NCBI RefSeq assembly: GCF_030272615.1
Contig: NC_081410.1
Span: forward strand, 503,242,942 to 503,306,941
DNA length: 64,000 bases
From: Cryptomeria japonica
Taxonomy: Eukaryota > Streptophyta > Pinopsida > Cupressales > Cupressaceae
Direction: 5' to 3'
The stretch's first letter is position 1. The number at the start of each line of letters is the position of its first letter. The notes beneath the pieces are model-generated. The model was not told the DNA's origin and did no database searches. It worked only from the letters and a program-made list of their open reading frames with translations. The position numbers and the translations under genes were made by a program. Below, one piece after another: positions 24,970 through 36,513 of the stretch.

Positions 24970-27900
24970 ATGCCTATTGAGACAAGGTCAAAATCTAAAA
25001 AGATGGGGGAACCAACGTATCAACCCATTGACAACATATCAAATTCACAGTTTCAAACTAGTCAAACAGTACAAATTGAAGGCTCATCAAACACATCATT
25101 ACCACCATATGGAATGGTTCAACTTGGACCACCTCCATTATATGAACTAGTGTTTGTACCCATGAAACCAGGACATGGGAGTGTTCCACCAACACCAAGA
25201 GGAAATGCACCTTTCGATTGGAATCAACCAAACCTGCAACATGACATTCAAACTCAAACATTATAGGAGGAACAAACTCTTTCACAAGGATTTGGTTCAG
25301 ATTAAGGCATTCAACAAGAAACAAATCGAAACATTTTACCAGATTCTTCATCAGATTCTGATGCTTCTGATGATGTTGATATGTTCCTTCAAGATCCAAA
25401 GTTGACAAAAAAGATGGATAAATTCTTGAACAAGGTCTTTAAGATGTTCCCACAAAAATATCTTGACATGATGAGTAATGTGACCTCCTCAAGTGAGCAA
25501 ATCAATTTGCAAAAACAACAAGGCGGTGAGCTATTAAGTTTCTCTCCGCATCCAAATGAAGAACATGTGCAACAAGAAAATCAACCTACCTTGATGAGTA
25601 AATGTGCTTCAAAGGCATTGACAGTGACTATTCCTCAAAAGTCACCATTTGAGACAATAAATAATCCATTATTTAACACAACACCTGTAACACAAGATCA
25701 AACGAGGACCACACAAATATTGACGGCTGTCCCTCAACAAGAAGTGGTTCCTCACATGCATAAAATTGGATCAAAATCTAAGATGCAAGAAAGCTTTACG
25801 ACTGGAATGCCTGATCTCACCAATGTCCAAAACAATTCCACAATGCAACAAAGTTCCTATGTCCCACTAAGCTCAATATATTTGCCAAACACTCACATAC
25901 CTGTTATGCAGACTATTGTGACAGATCCTTCGATCATGGTGACACAAAGAGCTACAGATTGTGGTTTGCACCAACAACAAATGTTGCAACAATTGAGTAA
26001 TACACAAAAGGTACAATCAAATGTGCAAACAAACAATGCTCAACAACAATAATATCGCATTCGACAACAAGTTGCAGCGCCCTTTGCACCATTACAAGTT
26101 AATGCAAACTTGCAACCACCACAATGGATTGGACAAACAACACAATAAGTTAATGCAAGTGCCATACCCCATCTTAAGGAGAAACAACAAAAACCACCCA
26201 AACAAAGTTTTTTGCAAATGATGGGATTCACATCGCGACAACAATTGGCACAAAGTCAGCAAATTCCGATTCGTCAGCATCAACAACAACATGTGCCTCA
26301 ATATGTGCCAAGACAAACAAGCTATCATACTTCACAACCGCAATTGATATCAACAACACACTCAATTGCAATATCAACCTAGGCTACAAATGATGATTCA
26401 ACCACAGGAAGCACAACAACAAGGTCAATATCAAGGCATGACACAATCACAACAACAAGAGGTGTACCAAGAACATTATATGTCGGAGACACCAAAGACG
26501 ACGATTTCAGAGCATCAACAACCAATCGGAAACATGATGTATCGACAAAGAATACCCACCAGGATTAATGATGGACCTCCAAAATCTGATACAATTGCGC
26601 AACAACTTAAGAAGTTGCAACGACATGTCGACGCATTAGAAACCAAAGGAACAAAGAAGTTGTACACAGATCAAGATTTATGTCCTAATCCATTTGACAA
26701 GAGCTTATACATGCCTCCCTTCCCTAAGCATTTTGAGGCACCTAATTTTGAGAAATATAAAGGGAATGGTAATCCAAAAGATCACATTCGAGCATTTTTC
26801 ACGGCATGTATTGAAGTGAGTTATGAGGAAACATATTTAATATGCTTATTTGCACGAAGTCTCACGGGACAAGCCATGGATTGGTATTCGCATCTGCCAA
26901 GAAATATAAAGACTTGGTTGGAATTGGCTCAAAAGTTTATATCTCACTTCACATTCAACATTGACAGTGATGTGACCATGTCAGATTTATGCAACACCAA
27001 GCAAAAGCAAGGTGAACCATTAGTGACTTTCTTGCAACGATGGCAAAGCTTGTATAGTCATTCTTCCCTAGATATACCTGAAGAACAACAAGTGAACTTG
27101 TTTATCCAAAATTTGGTTCCAGAAATGAAGTATGAACTCAAATTGAAAAGTCCCAGTACTATTGAGAAACTCATTAAGAAAGGGATGAACATTGAAACTA
27201 CTCTTGTAGCCAAGGGAATCATTAAGCTCAATAAAGACAGTGACAACACAAACAATTTAGGGGATAGAAATAGATTTTGGTACAAAAAAAGGAATGTCAC
27301 TAATGATGGAGTTGTTGATGCAAGAACAGTGAATGCAAATCAACCCCCGTTCACAATCAAGAAATTGAGTGTTCCTAATATGTCAACTATGGAACAAAAT
27401 CAAACACCAGTGAGCAATGTTAGTCAACAGCCGCAATACCAACAACATACTCAACAATACACTCAACAATATAATCAACAACAAGGTCAGTAACAAAACC
27501 AGCAATGCAAACCTTTCCAATCAAGGGATGGACCTCCTCAACAGTTTATGCCATTGGGAGAGCCTATTGAGTCATTAATGAAACAATTAATACAAGCAAA
27601 ATTTATCAAGTTACCAGATATCAAGGCAGAACCAGTGGTAAAGCCGCATTGGTGGAATGATAATGCCTATTGTGAATACCATCGGTCAAAAGGGCATAAA
27701 ACTGCATCATGTTTTCAATTGAAACATATGATTCAAGACTTGTTAGAGCAAGGAGTAATTGAGGTAGATCCACCCAACGCAACCTCTAACACTGATCATA
27801 CAATTTTAAAAACTCCTTTGCTTGATCATGACAAGGGTAAAGCATCTTCTTCAAACTCTACCCAAACAACAAATTATGCAAATACTAGTTACAACAATGT

Positions 27901-27997
27901 CATCAATTGTTTTCGTGCATCAAATGAGTATGTTTCCACCCTAAGAATAAAGGGACAAGATCCTTCTTGCGTAGTCACCACTCATCGATCCAAATAA
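24970..27997 (+). pseudogene. gag: Element D gag
   Basis: I choose ATG 24970 (MPIETRSKSKKMGE) because A and C start alike. The first third is low-complexity, rich in Gln, Thr and Pro. A one-base shift near 26346-26366 moves to the frame used by the rest of the element. The capsid core runs from about 26650 to 27200: DLCPNPFDKSLYMPPFPKHF, GNGNPKDHIRAFFTACIEVS, LTGQAMDWYSHLPRNIKTWL and MSDLCNTKQKQGEPLVTFLQ. A QQHTQQYTQQYNQQQGQ stretch precedes the knuckle CEYHRSKGHKTASC at about 27670-27712. Stops include 25264, 26051, 27491 and 27995; most follow Gln-rich sequence and fit CAA or CAG changed by one base. Confidence 0.88.
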
Positions 27998-28039
27998 GTC
28001 CTAAAAGGAGCTCCTACAGTTCCTCCCAAATCAACTCCT

Positions 28040-28702
28040 GTGAGTCAGTATAATCTCCTAGATCATCTAGGAAAGACACCTACACAAATATCAATCCTTG
28101 AGTTGTTGAAAATGTCCCCTATGCATCGCACAGTCCTAGATAAAGCTTTAATTGAGTCCACTGTCCTGACAGACATTGATGTTGACCAGTTTCAAGCCCG
28201 AATCGGACATCTAGTTGTTTCCCAAAATGTTGCATTTTCTGATAATGATATTTCACCTAATAAGCTCCCTCATAATGATCCTTTACATCTTGAAGTCTTT
28301 GTCCATAATTGCAAAATCCGACGAGTCTTGATAGATGGTGGAGCGGGTCTTAATATTTGTACCTTGAGAGTGGTCATTGGCCTTGGTTATGCAAAAAATG
28401 ATATTGATTCTTCCAGAAGAATAACAATCAAAGCATATGATGATGCTGAGCACCCATGTAAAGGGATAATTACATTGCCTATCAGAGTTGGTCCAGTGAT
28501 AGAAAACACTTTCTTGCAGGTCTTAGACCTTGATCTCCCTTACAATATGATTCTTGGTCATCCATGGATCCACGCAATGAAAGTAGTTCCATCCACTTAT
28601 CATCAATGTTTAAAATATCCTTACAATGGAACTGAGATAACAATTCCAGGAGATCCTAATCCATTTCAATTTTGTGCTACTCTAAAGGATTCCCCTCGGT
28701 AG
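28040..28702 (+). pseudogene. Element D protease
   Basis: It opens with TPTQISILELLKMSPMHRTV, a segment found before the protease in A and C. The aspartic protease has LIDGGAGLNI (Asp codon at 28334), IDSSRRITIKAYDDAEHPCK and the C-terminal MILGHPWIHAM. The domain itself is uninterrupted; a TAG closes it at 28700. It would release Gag and Pol products. Confidence 0.87.
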
Positions 28703-28741
28703 CAAGTCCCAGTCAATAGAGAGGCCCACTCACATAGTTAT

Positions 28742-29893
28742 GTGGATCCTATAGAATTGTTAGATGCTGTCAAAGGAAAATTGAAGATACAAGACCAAGG
28801 ATGCGGAGAATATTCAATGGATCAAACATTCCTCATCGGGAATTTACCAATATCTCCAAAATCATATGGCAAACCACATTTGTTACAAAAGGAACCTAAG
28901 GTAGTTATTCAATATCAGCCTCCCACTACATTTACAAGATGGGGTGAACTTGACAAAGAAACCTTGGATGACGATGTCCTAGATTGGCTTTATAAGGATC
29001 CAACTGAGACCCCACCTGTCAGGTTGTCGGTGGAACAATACATCAAAGGATTTACTATGTTGCAGAAGAAAGGATATGATGGTTGCAGTGGCTTAGGCCT
29101 ACACAAGAATGGAAGGCTAGAACCTATTATACCCAAGAGGCGACCTCCAAATTTAGGGTTAGGTTTTGTACCATTGCAAATTGGATCCTTGTCTACCAAA
29201 ATGACCATGTGTAGAAAAGGGTGTGACTCTGATGATGAAACAACACCTGAGGATACGCGACCTGAAACTAATTCCAATGAATGGGAGTGGAGTTCTTTTT
29301 CCTCTAGTTCCTACACCCTTGACAATGTTTTCCTTGACCCTAATTATTTGCCTATGGAGGACAAACATGAAATAACTCCCCTTCCCAAAACATGTCCTAA
29401 TGCTTGGATAGAGTCATTCTGGGACCCAAGCTCCAAATCAGATACAAGCAGTTCAGACAGTGATACCACGAATGCTTACATCTTTACCATCTCAGTCCTT
29501 TCTCTCCTTAAAACTAATGATGACATGCCCCTCGTCTATCCCCAGCTTATCCAACATGACCAACAAGAACCACTGACATTGGATTGTTTTAAAAATGACA
29601 AAGCAATTGCAGAATTCCTTGGACTACATGAAGGCATACCACAAGGTGATCATAAGGCAGGATTTTCTATTGATTTAGATTCTATAGCATATTTTGGGGA
29701 GTTAACCCCATCTTCCAGTCATCAAAATGAAAAAAGAAAAGAAAAAGTAAAAAATCAAAAGAATAGGTCTTTGAGTGAAAACCATAAAGCACTCTCTGAT
29801 CATACAAAAGTAAAAATAAAAGACGTACCTGCGAGTGAAAACCTCTCTAAGGTGCCCAAAAGTGGAAGATTGGACATACCCCTATCAAGTTAG
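28742..29893 (+). pseudogene. Element D G-patch linker with LIDW/IAEFLG module
   Basis: An uninterrupted 383-codon stretch. After TFTRWGELDKETLDDDVLDW comes a G-patch at about 29028-29135: VEQYIKGFTMLQKKGYDGCS, GLGLHKNGRLEPIIPKRR, then NLGLGF. The glycines of the consensus are all present. A Ser-rich acidic stretch follows, then the module MPLVYPQLIQHDQQEPLTLD, CFKNDKAIAEFLGLHEGIPQ, GDHKAGFSIDLDSIAYFGEL at about 29525-29703, and a Lys-rich tail. G-patches in some animal retroviruses lie at the protease C-terminus, which is comparable. The module has no name that I know. Confidence 0.78.
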
Positions 29894-29905
29894 GATAAAT
29901 CAACA

Positions 29906-31430
29906 TTGCTTGTGGAAATGACCGAAGAAATCAATTTGGGTACACCTGACAACCCTAAGGTCATTCATTTCGCTGCTTCTTTATCAAAACAGGAAAAGAT
30001 AGATTTTGTCAATTTCTTTCTTGAGAAGAAGATCAGTTTTGCATGGTCCTATGCAGATATGCCTAGCCTTGATCCAGAATTAGTCCTTCATCACTTGCCA
30101 TTAAAAGCAGATGCCAAGCCTGTCAAACAGAAACTCAGAAAGATGCATCCCCAGGTGGCTCTTTTGGTCAAGGTAGAACTGAAAAAATTACTAGATGTGG
30201 GCTTTATTAGACCCATTGATTATGAAGACTGGATTTCAAATTTGGTACCAGTTAGCAAGGTGACTGGGGGCATCAAAATCTATACGGATTTTAGGGATCT
30301 CAATAAAGCATGCCCTAAACATGATTTTCCACTACCAAATATAGACATCATTGTTGACAAGACTGCTGGATATGAGATGCTCTCATTGATGGATGGTTTC
30401 TCCGACTATAACCAAATTCGCATTGCTTTTGAAGATCAACATAAGACTGCATCCACATGTGCTTGGGGTACTTACTGCTGGAATGTGATGCCCTTTGGTC
30501 TTAAAAATGCAGGCGCAACATATCAAAGAGTGATGACGACAATTTTCCATGATTTCATGCATACTTTGATGGAAGACTATGTTGATGACTTATTATGCAA
30601 ATCTGTCACAAGAGATAGTCATCTAGCCATCTTGGGCCCAATCTTTGACTGAATGGAGACCTACAAGCTCAGACTCAATCCAAAGAAGTGTGTCTTTGGT
30701 GTCACAGCTAGCAAATTACTAGGGTACATTGTTTCTCACAGAGGCATTGAAGTCGACCCTGCCAAGGTTAAAGCAATAATTGATATGCCTCCTCCTTCCA
30801 ATCTCTAGCAACTAAGAAGTCTGCAAGGAAAACTACAGTCAATCCGCCGGTTTATAGATCAATTAGCAGACAAATGTCATCCATTCCAACATTTATTGCA
30901 TAAAGGTGTTGCTTTTAAATGGACTGAGTAATGTCGATCAGCATTTCAAGCTCTCAAGGACTATTTGCTATCGCCGCCTATTCTAATGCCTCCTATAGAA
31001 GGAAAGCCATTTATATTGTATATTTCTACAACTAAAATGGCACTAGGAGTTTTCTTGGCCCAACAGGATGAGAACGGCAAAGAGCGAGCTATTTATTATA
31101 TCAGCCGGACACTAGTAGGCTACGAGCTGAATTATTCAACTATTGAATGGGCATGCTTAGTAGTGGTCTTTGCAACACAGAAACTCCGACACTATATGTT
31201 AAATCACCAAACATTGCTGGTTGCAAAAATTGATCCCTTGAAATACTTACTTAGCAGGGCAGCTTTGATGGGTCGCCTAGCAAAGTGGGCTATGATCCTC
31301 AGTGAATTTGATATTGAGTACATGGAGCGAAAGGCAATAAAAGGACAAGTCATAGCGGATCAACTTGCAGAGGCTCCCATTTATGATGATCATCCCATGT
31401 TGACTGATTTTCCAGATGAATCAGTCTTGG
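29906..31430 (+). pseudogene. pol: Element D reverse transcriptase and RNase H
   Basis: RT has VKQKLRKMHPQVALLVKVEL, KKLLDVGFIRPIDYEDWISN, FRDLNKACPKHDFPLPNIDI, LSLMDGFSDYNQIRIAFEDQ, AWGTYCWNVMPFGLKNAGAT and MEDYVDDLLCKS with YVDD at 30588-30599. It continues NPKKCVFGVTASKLLGYIVS. RNase H runs from about 30960: PPIEGKPFILYISTTKMALG, ERAIYYISRTLVGYELNYST, KLRHYMLNHQ and RLAKWAMILSEFDIEYMERK. Stops at 30650 (TGA), 30808 (TAG) and 30930 (TAA) are the only breaks seen. The TAA replaces the Gln of C's WIEQCQ. Confidence 0.9.
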
Positions 31431-31735
31431 CTCTTACATCTTCTAATGAATGGAAGTTATACTTTGATGGATCCCATACCAAGTTTGGATTCGGTGCAAG
31501 CATATTGTTTGTCACCCCTCAAGGTGATGCTATTCCCAAATCCTATAGAATAACTTTCCATTATACCAATAAAATTGCAGAATATGAAGCTCTAGTCTCA
31601 GGACGCTGAGTAGCGGTCCACTGGAACATTACCTATCTACAAGTCTATGGAGATTCTTAGTTAGTCATCCATCAAGTGAATGATGACTATGAAACAAAAT
31701 ATGAAAAGCTTATTCCCTACAAGCATATGGTAGAT
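31431..31735 (+). pseudogene. Element D archaeal-type RNase H
   Basis: The motifs are LYFDGSHTKFGFGASILFVT, KIAEYEALVSGR, stop, then LQVYGDS, stop, LVIHQVNDDYETKYEKLIPY. The TAG after GDS at about 31659 stands where A has CAG. The catalytic Asp, Glu and Asp are present. Confidence 0.86.
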
Positions 31736-33204
31736 TTCTTCAAGACAAAATTCACAGCTATCCATTTCAGTCAAGTTCCAAGAATTCAAAACAAGTCGAC
31801 AGATGCGATGGCTATGATTGCTTCCATGTTGAATATGCCCCACAATATGGACAAATGTGAATTTTTGGTCGAACAGTTGCTTGTCCCTTCTTTTGACATT
31901 TCGACAGCAGATGTGATGTGTGTTCTTGTTGGTCCTAACTCCCCGTGGTACAATGATGTATATCAATACTTGAAATCCCAAACCTTACCACCTAACCTTT
32001 CGTCTAACCAACGCCGAGCCTTCATCCGACAAACAGCCAAATATGTCATCATTGCCAACACCCTTTACCATCGTTCCTTTGACCATACCCTCCTCAGGTG
32101 TTTGGATTCTGACGAAGCACAAACAGCTTTACACGAGGTTCATGATGGTATATGTGGGGGCCATTTCAATGGTCTGAGCTTAGCCAAAAAGTTGATTCGT
32201 GCTGGGTATTATTGGCCTACTCTAGAAAAGGATGTTCATGATTTTGTTAAGAAGTGCTACAAATGCCAAATCCATGGAAATTATATTCATGCGCCAGCCC
32301 AAGAGCTTCATTCTGTCATATTTCTGTGGCCCTTTTCTCAATGGGGATTGGATCTTATTGGCAAGATTCACCTGACATCTGCAAATGGACACAAGTTCAT
32401 CATTACAGCCACAGAGTACTTTACAAAATGGATCGAGGCTATCCCCATGACCTATATTACTGGTGTGCAAATTTCAAAATTCCTACTGAATTATATCATA
32501 TACCGATATGGGGTTCCCCTTGCCATAGTCACTGGTAATGGTCGTCCCTTCAAGAATAAAGATGTCAAGGAACTCTATGAAAAGTTTCATATCCAACACC
32601 GTTTCTCCAATCCATACTATCCACAGGGTAATGGTCAAGTCGAAGCATCAAATAAAACCATTATCAAGGTCCTGAAAAAGGTTGTCAATGATGCTGGTCG
32701 AGATTGGCATGTCCAGTTGAATCCAGCACTATGGGCTTATCGCACTTCTATCTGCACACCTACTGGAGCAACACCTTATTCTTTGGTGTATGGTGTGGAA
32801 GCCATTTTACCCTTGGAAGTGGAGATTCCTTCTTTGCATGCTTCCTTGCAAAATATAATTGATGATGAAATGCATAGAGTCTCTCGGTTGCATTAGCTTG
32901 AGATGTTAGATGAGAAGCGTCAGACAGCTCTGACACATTTGCATGCATATCAAAACCGTCTCCATCGCTCTTATAATAAGAAGGTCAAAGGGTGACACTT
33001 CGAAGTGGGAGATCTGTTTTAAAGGCAAACCCCAAGAATGCACAATCTACTGACATCATCAAAGGCAAGTTTGAACCTAATTGGGTTGGGCCTTTCATAG
33101 TGACTGCAGCCTATGGCTCGGGGGCATATCAGCTTGCCACCCCAGAAGGTGAACCTTTGTCTGATCCTGTAAATAGCATGCACCTTCGCAAGTACTGGGC
33201 ATAA
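31736..33204 (+). pseudogene. Element D integrase
   Basis: The zinc-binding domain has HDGICGGHFNG...GYYWPTLEK...CYKCQIHGN. The core has FSQWGLDLIGKI and TEYFTKWIEAIP. The second Asp is replaced by Gly: VTGNGRPF with GGT at 32534-32536. The Glu is present in GNGQVEASNKTI. ICTPTGATPYSLVYG and VEAILPLEVEIPSL follow. Stops lie at 32895, 32993 and 33020, and a frameshift near 33020 leads into KFEPNWVGPFIVTAAYGSGA and the end HLRKYWA at 33204. The changed Asp would abolish strand transfer. Confidence 0.88.
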
Positions 33205-35086
33205 TTTTCTATCAGCAATTCTTCAAATATGATCCTGAAAAAATACAAAAAAATCAAAAAGCTCAAAAAAATACAAAAAAAAAAAAAGTGAAAAAAGTGA
33301 AAACAAAAGAAAACAAACAAAAAAGTAAAGAAAAATGATTCACCCTCTAGTGAAAACCTGGCAAATAGACACTTTGGGGAATTACCATGGTGAAAACCTG
33401 GCAAACAGGTGCCATGTGTAAAAAGATCATTGCTCCATCATCTATCCTGACCTCTAGCTATGCTTTCTCTCTACAGGTTTATCATGTCTTGTTCCAGGCC
33501 TGTGATTGGTCAACATCATTGTCTTCATACTCTGGTTTCTTGTGCATATGTTTCGGTCCTAGTCTCTATATATGTCTTTCCGATGTGCATTGGGTGCGTT
33601 CCCCTTGTCATGATCAATCACTGGAACTTTCGAATCAAAATCCAAAAAAAATGAAAAATGTCCTAAAATAATCCAAAAAAATTGAAAAATGTCCTGAAAT
33701 AATCCAAAAAAAATTGAAAAATGTCCTGAAATAATCCAAAAAAATTGAAAAATGTCCTGAAATAAATCCAAAAAAAAACTGAAAAATGTCCTGAAAAAAT
33801 CCCTAAAAATCAAATAAAGTCCTGAAATAAATCCCTAAAAAGTCAAATAAAGTCCTGAAAAACATGAACAAATTTTTTTTCAAAACATTAAAATCCAAAA
33901 ACAAGCATTTTGCAATAAATATCCTCTTGATGCATAAGACAGATCACTAAGCATCCCTCCAACGACATGCAATCACACATTGTGCTTTAATGAAATCATG
34001 CATTAACAGATGAACTTTTTCAATCAAACCAGACATTCAAACTAATCAAAATTGTCATATCAATCAACCTCAAACTCATTCGTCCTTGGCATACTATCAT
34101 GGGTCTTATACAGGGTGTGGTATACTCGAAACCAGACTGTGTCCTATCTTAGATGGGGTACCGTATGTCCTGAAACCAGACAGCATGATCATCCTATCAA
34201 CACTTTCAACTTTTGACAATGAATATCAAGATGTTTGTTTGACTTGTTGGAATCAGCGAGTCTTATCATTTATTGATTTATCTTTGATCATGTTCCTATG
34301 TTGCTCGATGATGTCACTGAGTGATTTAGAGTGACCAGGATGGTTCATGGTCCCTTTCTTTTTTTGTTGTGATTGTTGTTTGTGGAATGTTTGTTACAAA
34401 CTAGGGCAACTATATCATTGGGTGTCTGTGATAAGTACATTCACTTTGTGAATGTTGCACATACCTTGACCCTTGATGTATGCACCCTAGGATGCTTCAC
34501 TCATTCCTTGTGTGTGATGTGTCTATCTTTTGCAAAAAAGGGTTGCGTTTTAGCTCTGGCCTTCAATGCGTCCATTTTGCTACATTAAATAAAAGTTCTC
34601 ACCTACAAAGTGCATTACTGAAAGCAAGTTTTTCTTCATCTCTAACTATCCTCTGTCTCATTTTCTTCTTACTAAAATTTCTTCCATCAGTTCAGATAGT
34701 CAGTTCGGTCTAGTGCTCCGATTTCTCCAAACACATATGTTGCATCCTACATTCATTGGTTAGTACATTTGCATTATATCAAACATCACATCAAGCATCA
34801 CATCAAGCATTTTATTCATTTCATATTATAAATGCATCAAAAACACATAAAAATGTACCCATACATGTTCCACAATAAACAGTGCATCAGACATCCATGC
34901 GTGGAAAATAACTATAAGTTATAACACATTGCATCCTATCATATCACTGCATATCATATCATATATCAAAATAATATCGGAGTACAAAATTTGACTGTCT
35001 GTCCTAAGTATGGCCTACAGGCTGACTACATAATGTCACACTACATAATGTCAACTGTCTATCATAAGGAGCACGTGCCTCTGTCA
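33205..35086 (+). other. Element D 3' region between pol and the antisense gene
   Basis: It includes an A-rich stretch at 33230-33330, GTGAAAACCTGGCAAA twice at 33350-33405, the 32 bp array at 33625-33870, and AT-rich sequence with ATCATATCATATCA words near 34935. Open stretches here show no domain. Confidence 0.65.
33625..33870 (+). repeat. 31-34 bp tandem array in element D 3' region
   Basis: TGAAAAATGTCCTGAAATAA followed by TCCAAAAAAAT recurs; GTCCT falls at 33660, 33691, 33723, 33754 and 33788, with diverged copies after. C carries the same words in the same sense at the same place. Confidence 0.85.
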
Positions 35087-36125
35087 CTAGGTGCTCCCTC
35101 TGTCCTCCTCATCCCTGCCATGTCTCAAGGATGATGTCCCTCCTACCCCAGGTCCTAGTTGTGGTGGTCTCATAGGTCCACTCACCCCCATGCTACTCAT
35201 TGACCTCCAAGAGCGTGCCCTGCTCTCTGTCCTCGTCTGTCCCCTACTAATAGGCATGTTATAACCACTGCTATCACCACATACTGTCAATCATACTCTT
35301 ATGCCATGGTCTCCCAGCCAATCTCCCTCTCTATGATATCTAGATTATCTGCGTCGCACTCAAATAATCTACACAAAGCATCTCTCCCTGTCACTGGGTC
35401 ATACTCTATCATCTCCCCATGAATCAGAATGCGGAGGATACGCCATACATCCTCTAGTCTCACAGTCACCTCTCTAGTCACCAGATGGAATGAGGAGGTC
35501 TCTAAATTCCATCGCTCTACCAATGTAGTAAGCAGTCCTATGTTTGCCCTAATCTCAGGCATGAATGTGATATAGTATATTCCAAGTCTTGCTAATGTAT
35601 CTTTGTCCGTGCTCCTGAGTCTATGTTGTAACATGAAGCAGTCAGGTCGGTTCTCCTGCGTGATCAATGGATACTGTCGACTCTGCATCACAATTGGGGC
35701 ACATTTTGTCAGTTTTAGGGTTTGCTCCTATGGGCTGCATTTCCTTGTTTCATGTCCAAATTAGGGTGTTTCTAATCTATTTTGATCTATCCTACCCTTA
35801 TCCCCCTTTTCGGACCCTTCGCATGCTGTTTTTGACCAAATTTGAGCTCCCAGCGCACAACTGCGCCTGTGTACTATATCTGCGCCTGTGTTGCATCAAC
35901 TTGCACTTGTGTACCCTACACAAGCACAAGATACCCTACACAAGTGCAGGATGCACTCACACAAGCACAAGAGTCACTTTCTGCATTCCCTATGGGCCCC
36001 GCAATGTCCCACAAGCAAGTCAAATTCAAAAAATTGACAATATGGGTTTTTGAGATACATACCGCTGCTCCCGCGTCGTCCGATCATCTGTAGGTGCGTA
36101 CATGTTCCTTGAGGTGATCTGCCAT
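35087..36125 (-). pseudogene. Antisense plant mobile domain gene in element D, truncated
   Basis: This gene runs opposite to element D. Exon 1 (36125-36063) begins MADHLKEHVRTYR, has a TGA, and ends GCAGCG before GTATGT. The intron of 380 bp ends GATGCAG at 35683. Exon 2 starts at 35682 in phase 0: SRQYPLITQENRPDCFMLQH, LARLGIYYITFMPEIRANIG, LVERWNLETSSFHLVTREVT, RLEDVWRILRILIHGEMIEY, to a TAA at 35299. Past it the reading QYVVIAVVITCLLVGDRRG aligns with GGLLMPDRRG of C. The rest of the domain and the tail seen in C are missing, so a deletion removed the C-terminal half. ATG, intron position and phase equal those of C. Confidence 0.8.
35865..35980. repeat. Word array inside the PMD intron of element D
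   Basis: GCGCCTGTGTACTATATCT, GCGCCTGTGTTGCATC, GCACTTGTGTACCCTACACA and ACACAAGCACAAG follow one another. The 11-mer GCGCCTGTGTA also opens the leader array at 22993, over 12 kb away in the same element. Confidence 0.7.
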
Positions 36126-36221
36126 TGGAATGTTTGCCATCTCTCTGCAAGTGTCCTTTTCCAGAGCAACAAATTCTCCTCTTTGGCTAGTGCAAATGAG
36201 CTCTTTTCACTCTCTTTGTCT

Positions 36222-36230
36222 CATTTATAG
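36222..36230 (-). promoter_or_regulatory. TATA box of the antisense PMD gene in element D
   Basis: On the minus strand it reads CTATAAATG, 104 bp before the ATG at 36125. C has CTATAAATA at the same distance. Confidence 0.65.
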
Positions 36231-36500
36231 ATCTTTGTCAGTGCGTAGATGGACATGCACCCTCTCCATCTTATGCTAGTCATGGTCTTTTGCACCTTCA
36301 ATTGCTTGTCATTCGTGCATCCGGTCTCCGATTGTCAGTCTGTTTGCTCCTATCATGTTCTATCATTCTTATCGATCAATTGGCCTCTTTTCTGGATGTT
36401 TCCGGCCAATTCCTCAAGGGGGCATGCATATGTCATTGTTATTGTCTGGGGCATTTTCATTATTGTTCTTTGAAACAACACTTAGAATCGCATTGTCTCA
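36231..36500. other. Element D spacer between antisense promoter and polypurine tract
   Basis: About 270 bp with no gene. It corresponds to 9885-10142 of element C. Confidence 0.4.
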
Positions 36501-36513
36501 AAGAGGGGCAAAA
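36501..36513 (+). other. Element D polypurine tract
   Basis: AAGAGGGGCAAAA directly precedes the 3' LTR. Element C has the same core. Confidence 0.85.

Noticed and set aside
35667-36093. Plus-strand open frames over the D PMD gene
   Set aside because: They lie opposite the PMD exon and intron and carry no domain.
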